Shown here: in pieces, positions 54,975-62,940 of the stretch
How the letters are laid out: each line of letters starts with the position of its first letter
Numbering within the stretch: position 1 is the stretch's first letter
Source: Brachyspira sp. SAP_772
Lineage (GTDB): Bacteria > Spirochaetota > Brachyspiria > Brachyspirales > Brachyspiraceae
Length of the DNA stretch: 64,000 bases
NCBI RefSeq assembly: GCF_009755885.1
Contig: NZ_VYIX01000002.1
Location: 540,875-604,874, forward strand
Direction of reading: 5' to 3'
Notes under the pieces: model-generated
Database searches by the model: none
What the model was told of the DNA's origin: nothing
The model's input: the letters and a program-made list of their open reading frames with translations, nothing else
Position numbers and translations under genes: made by a program

Positions 54975-55125
54975 GAGGGTGGGCAAGTGTAATTAAATTT
55001 TAAAACTTAATTTACATTCCCCGCCCTTTATTCTCTATAACTAACTTTTAAATTTTAATATCAACTATTTTTATAACTTAATTAGAATTTATTAGCACCC
55101 GCCCAAGCGTTATTTAAATTTAACA
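54975..55125. repeat. Palindromic repeat region upstream of the AAA gene
   Basis: In the 412-base gap 54784-55195, GGGTGGGCAAGTGTAATTAA (from 54977) pairs with the region ending CCCCGCCC at 55026, an imperfect palindrome with about 28-bp arms. A further GCACCCGCCCAAGCG (55095-55109) plus ATTTAAATTTAA resembles half of it again. No gene is seen in the gap. The sequence is more G+C-rich than its surroundings. Confidence 0.65.
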
Positions 55126-55195
55126 TTTTCTTAACTGTTTTATTAAAAAATATGATATAATAATTTGAAATAATTTATTATTAAGGAATAAAATA

Positions 55196-56626
55196 ATGTC
55201 ATACTCAAAACTTACAGTAAAAAATTTTGGAAAGATTAGAGAGGCTGAAATAGAACTTTCCGATTTAGTTTTATTTATAGGTGATAATAATAGTGGTAAA
55301 AGTTATTTGATGACATTAATATATGGATTTGCAAATTATTCAGAAAAAATCACAAATATTTTATTTCAAGATAAGGATTTTTTATTTAATTTAAAAGAGT
55401 ACAAAGATATAGAAAATATTATAAATAAGCATTTAGAATATAATAAAGAAAATTACTCTCAAATAATAAAAGCACATAATGATTATTTTATTAATGCTAT
55501 TAAAAATCATAGTATATTCTGTGCTGAGCAGACACTAGATGAAAGATTTTTTTTATCATTAGAAGAATTAACATTGATTAATGATTTATTTAATTTACTT
55601 CTTAATAAATACAAAGAAAAAATATTACAGTTTATATTTAACGATATTGATAATTTAATTAATTTAGATGATATAAATTTAAATATATATAAACCTGATT
55701 TTAAAATTTTATTAGAACATAACAGAAAAATAACTATTTTATATAAAAATCATATGAATGATTTTCCAATATCTGGTAATATTCCAAATTTTAGTGCATT
55801 AGATATTATAATATATATTTTTTCTATCATGACAAAATATTTATTTAATATTTATTATGACAAAAAAATATTTTTACCAGCATCAAGAACAGGATTTTTT
55901 TTGTCTTATAAGGAATTAGCTAAACAATCTATAACTTCTGCATTTAACATTGAAAACAAAAAAATTAAAACTTTATTTCAAAAGCCTATTAGTGATTTTA
56001 TAAATAATTTAATTGATTTATCAAAAGAGTATAAAGAGAATGAAGAATATACAGATATAATAAAAATATTTCATAATATGATTCAGGGAAATATTGAAGT
56101 TAATACTGAAACAGGAGGATATTATTATAAGCCTAATAATACAGATTTAAAAATACCTATGTATTTAAACTCAGCAGTAATTACAGAAATTGCACCATTA
56201 TATTTATTTTTAAAATATGGTAAAGATATTGGAACTCTTATTATAGAAGAACCTGAAATGTCTTTGCATCTTAAACTTCAAAAACAAATGGCTAGAATAA
56301 TTATTAATTTAGTAAATAAAAATATAAATCTCATGATATCAACTCATAGTGATACAATTTTAGAACATATAAATAATATGATTAAACTTAATTCTATAAA
56401 TGATAAAGATAAACAAAATAATTTATTAAAAAAATATTCCTACAGTGAAAATGACATTATAGATATTGAAAAGATAAGAATATATCAATTTAATACAGAT
56501 AAAGATAATATGACAAATATAATACAATTAAAGGGAAATAAAGAAACAGGTTTTTATATAGAAACTTTCCATGATTATATCAATAAAGCTTCAAATGAAT
56601 ATGATGAAATTATTGAGAATATTTAA
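55196..56626 (+). CDS. AAA15/21-type (SMC/OLD-like) ATPase
   Basis: 476-residue cytoplasmic ATPase of the ABC/SMC-like group used in OLD-family and other defence proteins. KLTVKNFGKIREAEIEL at the start, Walker A LFIGDNNSGKSYLMTLIY (about 28-45), a long central insert (about 60-300), a possible signature region, Walker B TLIIEEPEMSLHLKLQKQMA (about 344-363) and the switch ISTHSDTILEHINN (about 381-394). No TOPRIM domain is attached; the C-terminus is short. The start has AAGGAA. The next gene follows after 17 bases and encodes a small nuclease-like protein, so they form a two-gene unit. Confidence 0.86.
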   Translation: MSYSKLTVKNFGKIREAEIELSDLVLFIGDNNSGKSYLMTLIYGFANYSEKITNILFQDKDFLFNLKEYKDIENIINKHLEYNKENYSQIIKAHNDYFINAIKNHSIFCAEQTLDERFFLSLEELTLINDLFNLLLNKYKEKILQFIFNDIDNLINLDDINLNIYKPDFKILLEHNRKITILYKNHMNDFPISGNIPNFSALDIIIYIFSIMTKYLFNIYYDKKIFLPASRTGFFLSYKELAKQSITSAFNIENKKIKTLFQKPISDFINNLIDLSKEYKENEEYTDIIKIFHNMIQGNIEVNTETGGYYYKPNNTDLKIPMYLNSAVITEIAPLYLFLKYGKDIGTLIIEEPEMSLHLKLQKQMARIIINLVNKNINLMISTHSDTILEHINNMIKLNSINDKDKQNNLLKKYSYSENDIIDIEKIRIYQFNTDKDNMTNIIQLKGNKETGFYIETFHDYINKASNEYDEIIENI

Positions 56627-56643
56627 AAAGGTATTTAATTGTT

Positions 56644-57219
56644 ATGGAAAATTTTGAAAAACTTTATGATATTATTGATAATAACATGTGCAAATTTATT
56701 TTATTAAATAAAGATGATATTTTTAATATTAGAGATAAAAATTCTGAAATGGAAATAAATATTAAATTAACATCTAAATCTATATGTTCAAAAGATATAG
56801 AAGGAGAAAGGAAGTTTAACCATTTAAAAATAAAAAAATGTGCTGATGCAATTATTTTAAGAGCAAATCAAAATAATAATTTAGATTTGCATATAATAGA
56901 ATTAAAAAAAGATATACATGATGATAAATTAAAAAAATTATCAGATCAATATTTTGGGGCTTATTTAAGAATAATGTGTGTTTTATTAAATCAGCTAAAT
57001 ATAGAGAATATTTATTTATATTTAATATATGATAAGTTATTAAATACAGAAAACATTGATAGTACAAATCAAAAGAAAAATATAATATATGATAGAGATT
57101 TATTTTATCAATGTAAAATATATAATTCTTTTCATTATCTTAATATATCATTTTTTAATTTAAAAATATTAAATATTATAAAATACAATTTACAAGATAA
57201 TACAGACATAGTTATTTAA
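56644..57219 (+). CDS. Small PD-(D/E)XK-like protein, partner of the AAA ATPase
   Basis: 191 residues. The stretch KKCADAIILRANQNNNLDLH followed by IIELKKD gives Asp68-X17-Glu86-Leu-Lys88 on predicted strands, a plausible restriction-endonuclease-like active site. Flanking helices contain KKLSDQYFGAYLRIMCVLLN. The C-terminus is Asn/Ile/Tyr-rich. There is no other recognised domain, and the gene is found directly behind the ATPase. I infer a nuclease effector activated by the ATPase. Other possibilities are a non-catalytic adaptor. A CGCACG palindrome lies 16 bases downstream. Confidence 0.68.
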   Translation: MENFEKLYDIIDNNMCKFILLNKDDIFNIRDKNSEMEINIKLTSKSICSKDIEGERKFNHLKIKKCADAIILRANQNNNLDLHIIELKKDIHDDKLKKLSDQYFGAYLRIMCVLLNQLNIENIYLYLIYDKLLNTENIDSTNQKKNIIYDRDLFYQCKIYNSFHYLNISFFNLKILNIIKYNLQDNTDIVI

Positions 57220-57234
57220 ACTTAAAATATATAC

Positions 57235-57321
57235 ATCGCACGCAGAGTAAATATTTTAAATATATTATTGATTGATAAAATTAAATTTCTACTATCATTA
57301 AAAGCTAGTTCATCGTGCGTT
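57235..57321. repeat. 87-bp palindromic element with CGCACG ends
   Basis: CGCACG (57237-57242) and CGTGCG (57314-57319) flank an A+T interior, like the element at 45949. Only the end 6-8 bases pair well here. It lies between the nuclease-like gene and apt. Confidence 0.5.
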
Positions 57322-57411
57322 AATTATATTGATAATATATTAAATATAAAATTAAAACAAATTCCAACAGCAACACCTGTGACTCCTAAACATTTGTTTT
57401 TTATTTTCTAA

Positions 57412-57439
57412 TTGATTTTTTTATAAAACTTAATATAAT
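57412..57439 (+). promoter_or_regulatory. Probable promoter of apt
   Basis: TTGATT at 57412-57417 and TATAAT at 57434-57439, spacer 16, about 37 bases before the start codon. Confidence 0.6.
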
Positions 57440-57475
57440 AATATGCTGTGAGTTTAAAACAATTAGGAGTAATTT

Positions 57476-57988
57476 ATGGATTTAAAAAATTACATAAGAA
57501 ACATACAAGATTATCCTAAAGAAGGAATATTATTTAGAGATATCACAACCTTATTAAAAGATAAAGATGCTTTTAAGTTTGCAATAGACTCTATGGCTAA
57601 GCAAGTTGAAGATAAAAAAATAGATTATATAGTAGGAGCTGAGAGTAGGGGGTTTTTAATAGGTTCTGCTTTGGCTTATAGGTTAAACTGCGGTTTTGTA
57701 CCTGTTAGAAAAAAAGGTAAATTGCCTTGCAAAACTATATCAGAAGAATATGCATTAGAATATGGCACAGATTCTTTATATATGCATGAAGATGCTATAA
57801 ATAAAGGAGCAAATGTACTTATAGTAGATGATTTAATTGCTACAGGCGGCACTGCTTTGGCTATGATGAAAATGGTTGAAAGGCTTGGAGGCAATATAGT
57901 AGGCTCTTCTTTCTTAATAGAATTAAAAGAATTAAATGGAAGAAAAGATATAAGTAAATATCCTGTTAATGTTTTAATAGAATATTAA
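57476..57988 (+). CDS. apt: Adenine phosphoribosyltransferase
   Basis: Salvages adenine to AMP using PRPP. 170 residues, the family length. Motifs DYPKEGILFRDITTLLKDKD near the N-terminus, VGAESRGFLIGSALAYRL, VPVRKKGKLPCKT, and the PRPP-binding VLIVDDLIATGGTALAM. TAGGAG ribosome site before ATG. A bidirectional terminator follows. Confidence 0.97.
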   Translation: MDLKNYIRNIQDYPKEGILFRDITTLLKDKDAFKFAIDSMAKQVEDKKIDYIVGAESRGFLIGSALAYRLNCGFVPVRKKGKLPCKTISEEYALEYGTDSLYMHEDAINKGANVLIVDDLIATGGTALAMMKMVERLGGNIVGSSFLIELKELNGRKDISKYPVNVLIEY

Positions 57989-58017
57989 ACTTTTTTATTT
58001 TAATTTTATTTAAAGAA

Positions 58018-58056
58018 ATAAAGAATAGGAATTAGTATATAACTCCTATTCTTTTT
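58018..58056. terminator. Bidirectional terminator between apt and the binding-protein gene
   Basis: AAAGAATAGGA pairs with TCCTATTCTTT and is followed by T; A-rich on the other side for the leftward gene. Confidence 0.85.
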
Positions 58057-58083
58057 TATTGCATATTTTTTTGTTTATAAATT

Positions 58084-59685
58084 TTATTTAGCTAATTTAG
58101 CATAATAGAACTTATGAGAGCCAAGAGGGTCAAATATCACGCCTGTTAACTTTTTGCTAATCATTATAGGATCAGTATAGAAATAAAGAGGAATTAACCC
58201 CATATCATTCATGAGTATATCTTCTGCCTCATGCATAGCTTTCATTCTCACATTTTGATCTATAGTAGACATAGCAAGTTTTAATTTATCATCATAATTT
58301 TTATTATAATAACCGCCATTGTTTTGTACACTATAGCTTAAAAATACACCAAGAAAACTCATAGGATCATTATAATCAGCTATCCAACCATGGCGAGCAA
58401 TCATGTAGTTTTTATTTTGTCTAGTATCTTGGAAAGTAGCCCATTCTTCTTGAGCTATAGTAGAATCTATATTTAAATTTTCTTTCCACATCTGCTGAAC
58501 CGCTTCAAATATCTGTATATGTTCACCAGAATTAGATTTAAACTCTATAACAGGAAATCCATCACCATTAGGATAACCAGCATCAGCAAGGAGCTTTTTT
58601 GCCTCTTCTACATTTTTTTTATAGTCTTCAGGTTTTATGCTATAATAATCTCCACCAACCTCTCTAAAATCCCCATCAACATCATTAACTCCGCTAGGTA
58701 CCCAAGCACCCGCAGGCATTTGTCCGCCTCTTGTAACTTGTTCTACTAAGTAATTTCTGTCTATTGCTAAAGTTAAAGCTTTTCTTACTCTCACATCTTT
58801 TAATACACTATTTGTAATATTAATACAATAATAGTATGTACCTAAATATGGAGATATATGCATTAAACCTTCGCTTTGTAATGTTTCTATGTCTTGTAGA
58901 GGAGGATTATTTGCAAAATCTATAGAACCTTCTTTTATACCAGCAACAGCAGCAGTACCATTTTGCATAAGTATGAATACTAATTTTTCTGGTATAATAT
59001 TTTCACTGTTCCAATAATTAGTATTTTTTACCATTACAAGTCTATCATCAGTTCTTCTTTCTACTAAAGTAAAAGGACCATTGCCTATATATGTGTCTGG
59101 TGAAAGAGTCCAGTTATCTTTATTTTCTTCTATTATATCTTTTCTAACAGGGTAGAATGTAGGAAAAGCGGCAAGCTCTAAAAAATAAGCAGTAGGTGCA
59201 TTTAATGTAACTTCTAAAGTATTTTCATCTATTGCTTTAATACCCAAATCTTCAACAGGTTTTTTGCCAGAATTAATATCCATAGCATTTAATACAGGCT
59301 CAAATTGATAAGCATATTCAGAAGCTGTAATTGGATCAACAGCTCTCTGCCAAGAATAAACAAAGTCATCAGCTGTAATTTTTTTGCCGTCAGACCATTT
59401 AGCATTATCCCTTATATGAAATATATAAGTTAAACCATCTTCGCTTATATCCCAACTTTCTGCAACACCTGGTATTATTTTATTATCTTTATCTCTAGTA
59501 GCCAAACCTTCAAAAGCATGCTGAATATATATGCTTCCGTCAACTGTAGAGTTTAATGCAGGGTCTATAGTTTTTGGTTCTGGGCCTACATTAATATATA
59601 TTGCTCCTTCATCTGCTTTATTTCCGCCGCAAGATATTGATACAATCATTAAAACAGATAAGAGTAATAAAGTTAAATGTTTCAT
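58084..59685 (-). CDS. oppA: Oligopeptide-binding lipoprotein (OppA/SBP_bac_5)
   Basis: Periplasmic solute-binding lipoprotein of a peptide ABC transporter. 533 residues: lipoprotein signal MKHLTLLLLSVLMIVSISC (Cys19), then the family 5 binding domain with GPEPKTIDPALNSTVDGSIY, DNAKWSDGKKITADDFVYSW, and VRVRKALTLAIDRNYLVEQV. Transporter subunits are not adjacent, so it must use membrane components encoded elsewhere or act as an orphan receptor. ATG with AGGAGAA. Single gene. Confidence 0.93.
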   Translation of the reverse strand: MKHLTLLLLSVLMIVSISCGGNKADEGAIYINVGPEPKTIDPALNSTVDGSIYIQHAFEGLATRDKDNKIIPGVAESWDISEDGLTYIFHIRDNAKWSDGKKITADDFVYSWQRAVDPITASEYAYQFEPVLNAMDINSGKKPVEDLGIKAIDENTLEVTLNAPTAYFLELAAFPTFYPVRKDIIEENKDNWTLSPDTYIGNGPFTLVERRTDDRLVMVKNTNYWNSENIIPEKLVFILMQNGTAAVAGIKEGSIDFANNPPLQDIETLQSEGLMHISPYLGTYYYCINITNSVLKDVRVRKALTLAIDRNYLVEQVTRGGQMPAGAWVPSGVNDVDGDFREVGGDYYSIKPEDYKKNVEEAKKLLADAGYPNGDGFPVIEFKSNSGEHIQIFEAVQQMWKENLNIDSTIAQEEWATFQDTRQNKNYMIARHGWIADYNDPMSFLGVFLSYSVQNNGGYYNKNYDDKLKLAMSTIDQNVRMKAMHEAEDILMNDMGLIPLYFYTDPIMISKKLTGVIFDPLGSHKFYYAKLAK

Positions 59686-59945
59686 AATTTTTTATTCTCC
59701 TATTTTTTGTATTGATGTTATTATATTTTGTATGATGATATTGTCAATTAATATTTATGAAATAATTTATTTTGTAGTATAGGTTTTATAAAGTAATTAC
59801 ATTTTTAAAATATATTGATTTTATCATGTTTTTTATAATACAAAATTAGTGTATACAAAAGTTAATTAAAACTATATTTTATAACATAATATAGTTTTTG
59901 TATTAAATTATAAATTAATTATTTTTACATAATAAAAAATTCATA

Positions 59946-59974
59946 TTGACAAATTGAGTATTCCTATGTATTAT
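59946..59974 (+). promoter_or_regulatory. Promoter of padC
   Basis: TTGACA at 59946-59951 and TATTAT at 59969-59974 with a 17-base spacer. The rest of the 331-base gap 59686-60016 shows no gene. Confidence 0.85.
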
Positions 59975-59979
59975 TATAC

Positions 59980-59995
59980 ATGTAAATATAAACAT
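59980..59995 (+). promoter_or_regulatory. PadR-type operator (ATGT-N8-ACAT)
   Basis: ATGT (59980-59983), eight bases, ACAT (59992-59995): the published consensus of PadR repressor sites upstream of phenolic acid decarboxylase genes in Bacillus and lactic acid bacteria. It begins 5 bases after the -10 box, over the likely transcription start, where a repressor would block the promoter. The wider dyad is ACATGT...ACATGT. Confidence 0.8.
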
Positions 59996-60016
59996 GTTTA
60001 TTAAGAGGTGATTTTT

Positions 60017-60553
60017 ATGAGTAAAATATTTAAAGAACTTGATGATTTTTTGGGTACACATTTCATATACACATATGATAATGGATGGGAATATGAATGG
60101 TATGCAAAGAATGAAAATACTGTTGATTACCGTATTCATGGGGGAATGGTAGCAGGAAGATGGGTGAAAGACCAAAAAGCTAATATAGTAAAATTGACAG
60201 ACGGAGTATTTAAAATTACTTGGACTGAGCCGACAGGAACAGATGTGGCATTAGATTTTATGCCTAATGAAAAAAAATTGCATGGAGTTATTTTCTTTCC
60301 AAAATGGGTTCATGAACATCCTGAAATTACAGTATGCTTTCAAAATGAACATATACCATTGATGGAAGAATCCAGAGAGAAATATGAAACTTATCCTAAA
60401 TACGTTGTACCGGAGTTTGCTACTATAACTTATATTGGAAATGCTGGAAAAAATAATGAAGATGTTATATCTGAAGCTCCATACAAATCTATGACTGATG
60501 ATATAAGAAATGGAAAATATTTTGACGAAAATTATAAAAGGAAAAATAAATAA
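60017..60553 (+). CDS. padC: Phenolic acid decarboxylase
   Basis: Cofactor-free enzyme that decarboxylates p-coumaric, ferulic and caffeic acids to vinyl phenols, usually for detoxification. 178 residues from ATG 60017 (AGAGGTG ribosome site); a GTG at 60008 would add three residues. Family segments: [55 protein letters not shown] and [11 protein letters not shown]. It stands alone downstream of a PadR-like operator and ends at a terminator. A PadR regulator gene is not in the window. In a gut spirochaete it would serve against plant phenolics in the host diet. Confidence 0.95.
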   Translation: MSKIFKELDDFLGTHFIYTYDNGWEYEWYAKNENTVDYRIHGGMVAGRWVKDQKANIVKLTDGVFKITWTEPTGTDVALDFMPNEKKLHGVIFFPKWVHEHPEITVCFQNEHIPLMEESREKYETYPKYVVPEFATITYIGNAGKNNEDVISEAPYKSMTDDIRNGKYFDENYKRKNK

Positions 60554-60573
60554 GTTTTAGCCATTTAAAAAAT

Positions 60574-60609
60574 AAAAACTGGTTCATAATTTATGTTCCA
60601 GTTTTTTTA
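60574..60609. terminator. Terminator of padC (convergent with the EFR1-type gene)
   Basis: AAAAACTGGTTCATAA pairs with TTATGTTCCAGTTTTT and T continues; usable in both directions. Confidence 0.85.
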
Positions 60610-60621
60610 TTTTAAAGTATT

Positions 60622-61497
60622 TTATAATTGATTATTTTTGATTTTTTCTTCAGCATTTTTAAAATATCTGTCATAAGCTTTTTTACAATAATTTTCATGT
60701 TTGCTTTTTTGATTTGTTGTAGGGTTTTCAAATTTGTATGGTCCATTTACTTTCCAAGCTGTGAGAATACCTATATTAATTGCATCCACTGGGCATCTAA
60801 ATGCACAGCTTGCACACATAACACATTTATTTTTAAATTTGATATTTCCATTATCATCATTATAAATATTATTAACAGGGCATTTTTTTACGCACAAATT
60901 ACAATGAGTACATATGTTTTTTACTTTAAAAAGGTTTCCATTAACTTTCATAGCAGGATGCTCTATTCTAAAAAGAAAAGCAATAAATCTGCCAAACGGG
61001 AATTTTTTAAGAAATACTTTTTTATTTTCTAATATTTCTTTTAACTCTATAGCACATAATTGTTTAGCAGTTTTCCACATTTTTGCGGCCATTTCATCAG
61101 TATGCCTAAATACCAAATTATAAGGCATAACATAATGATACTCATTTGTAAGAATATATCCCTTTTTATTTAATCTAGCCATTAAAGGTTCTGATGATAT
61201 ATTGTTTATTGTTAATGGCTCTCCAGATGTTTTTAATATAAATATTTCTTTCTCTTTAGTTTGAGGGAATAATTTTATTAAATCAAAAATCGGATATGGG
61301 GCATTAAAACCATGAATAGGGTAGGCTAACCCAACATAATTATAATCATTTGGATTTGGTAAATTATCAAAATTATCTGTAACTTTGTACATAGTTATAT
61401 CTATATTGTTTTCTTCAAAATTTTTTTTATATTCATTTACAACTTTTTCTGTATTGCCTGTGCCAGAAAAATAGTATATTATTGCATTTTTATTCAT
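60622..61497 (-). CDS. EFR1-type flavodoxin-ferredoxin fusion protein
   Basis: 291-residue electron-transfer protein. N-terminal flavodoxin-like FMN domain (about 1-150), IIYYFSGTGNTEKVVNEYK as the phosphate loop and YNYVGLAYPIHGF; a C-terminal part with two [4Fe-4S] clusters, CTHCNLCVKKCPVNNI and CVMCASCAFRCPVDAI (about 192-240). Such EFR1 proteins move electrons in anaerobes, with unknown partners. The ribosome site is poor; the ATG is the only start that fits the FMN loop. Confidence 0.9.
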   Translation of the reverse strand: MNKNAIIYYFSGTGNTEKVVNEYKKNFEENNIDITMYKVTDNFDNLPNPNDYNYVGLAYPIHGFNAPYPIFDLIKLFPQTKEKEIFILKTSGEPLTINNISSEPLMARLNKKGYILTNEYHYVMPYNLVFRHTDEMAAKMWKTAKQLCAIELKEILENKKVFLKKFPFGRFIAFLFRIEHPAMKVNGNLFKVKNICTHCNLCVKKCPVNNIYNDDNGNIKFKNKCVMCASCAFRCPVDAINIGILTAWKVNGPYKFENPTTNQKSKHENYCKKAYDRYFKNAEEKIKNNQL

Positions 61498-61659
61498 ATT
61501 GTTATAAAAACCTTTATATATTTTTTATTTTATTAATTATAACAAAAAAATATAATATTTAAAGTTTAATTATTATTAAGTCTTTTATATATTTTGTTTG
61601 CTTGACTTTTGCTAATAAATAGTTAAAATATATATAAAGATTAGGATATACTTTATATT

Positions 61660-62871
61660 ATGAATTTTAAATTAACTTTTATAACATTTTTCAGTTTAAT
61701 TCTCATTTCTTGTTATAGTCCGTTTTATTCTATTGATACTAATGGTTTTTCTGTATACAGAGCATCATCGTCTGGAAGCGGATTATCTTCAGATTTTGTA
61801 AAGGCTTCTATTGTTAAAGAAACTGAAAATTTAATTATATATGTAGAAAAAAATGAAAGTTATAGTTCCAGCAGTTTAGATTTAGTGTGCGATGAGTTTG
61901 AGAAACATTATTCAAAAGAAAAATCAATTTACGGTAATCATACAGATGTGGATAATAATGGTAAGATAATTATTTTGTTTTTAGATTTAAATCCTGAATC
62001 TGGCAGCAGTTCCATACTTAATGGTTATTTTAATCCTGCAGACTTAATAGAAGGGCAGGGTAATAATGCTGATATGCTTTATATGGACTTAGGAGGTCTT
62101 AATAGTTATCCTGATTATATGGCTGGAACAATATTACATGAATTGCAGCATTTAATAAATTACAATGTTAACGTATTAAAAAATGGCAAAGAGATGGATG
62201 TATGGCTTAATGAGGCTTTATCAGAATCTACTTCTGTTTTATTTAATAACGCAACAGTTAATAGCAGAAATAAAGAATTTAACAATATAAATTATTATTG
62301 TTTTTATACTTGGGATTTACCTATAAATGTATTTGCTAATTATCCTTCTGCTTCTGTTTTTATGAATTGGCTTTATGTTAAAAGTGATTATAATGAGAAT
62401 GTATTTAAAAATATTGCTGCCTTCAAAGATACTTCATCATATAATAGAGTTTTATCTCAAGTAACTTCTATTTCAGCTACTTGGGATGAATTATTGCTTC
62501 AATGGATAGCTGATGTTAATAGTGGTATTGTAACAGGGGCTAAAATTAATAAAATTAATAATAATTATATTAATACATCTATACCTTTATATCCGGGTGC
62601 TTTATTGGCTTTTGAGGCATCTAGTATAGTAAATGTTGACACTAGTAATTCTCTTTTGAAAACTAAACAAAATAATAAGGCTTTGATATTATTGAATAGT
62701 GATACATATATAGGAAGTAATCCTACTTCTATCAATATTGCATTAACTTCTATTAGCAGCAGTTCTATTTTAAGAAGTGCTAAATCATCAGCACAAACTA
62801 ATTCTTATTTGGAAGTGATAAGTAATACTAAGCCTAAATATAGAAATATATTATTAAATAAAATAAATTGA
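61660..62871 (+). CDS. Lipoprotein zinc metalloprotease, M30 (hyicolysin)-like
   Basis: 403 residues with a lipoprotein signal MNFKLTFITFFSLILISC (Cys18). The catalytic zinc site is GTILHELQHLINYN, an HExxH motif near residue 160, with DVWLNEALSESTSVLF carrying the likely third ligand Glu. Earlier, DVDNNGKIIILFLDLNPES matches the strand region of M30 peptidases. It should degrade protein outside the inner membrane, possibly host-derived. Similar lipoprotein proteases occur in other spirochaetes. ATG with TAGGAT. Confidence 0.85.
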   Translation: MNFKLTFITFFSLILISCYSPFYSIDTNGFSVYRASSSGSGLSSDFVKASIVKETENLIIYVEKNESYSSSSLDLVCDEFEKHYSKEKSIYGNHTDVDNNGKIIILFLDLNPESGSSSILNGYFNPADLIEGQGNNADMLYMDLGGLNSYPDYMAGTILHELQHLINYNVNVLKNGKEMDVWLNEALSESTSVLFNNATVNSRNKEFNNINYYCFYTWDLPINVFANYPSASVFMNWLYVKSDYNENVFKNIAAFKDTSSYNRVLSQVTSISATWDELLLQWIADVNSGIVTGAKINKINNNYINTSIPLYPGALLAFEASSIVNVDTSNSLLKTKQNNKALILLNSDTYIGSNPTSINIALTSISSSSILRSAKSSAQTNSYLEVISNTKPKYRNILLNKIN

Positions 62872-62886
62872 TAAATACTGATTAAT

Positions 62887-62932
62887 AAAAAAGGAGCTTC
62901 AATTAATATTAAAGCTCCTTTTAATTTTTTCT
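62887..62932. terminator. Bidirectional terminator between the M30 gene and ptsI
   Basis: AAAAAAGGAGCTTCAATTAAT pairs with ATTAAAGCTCCTTTTAATTTTTT; T-rich on both strands between convergent genes. Confidence 0.85.
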
Positions 62933-62940
62933 TAAATTCA

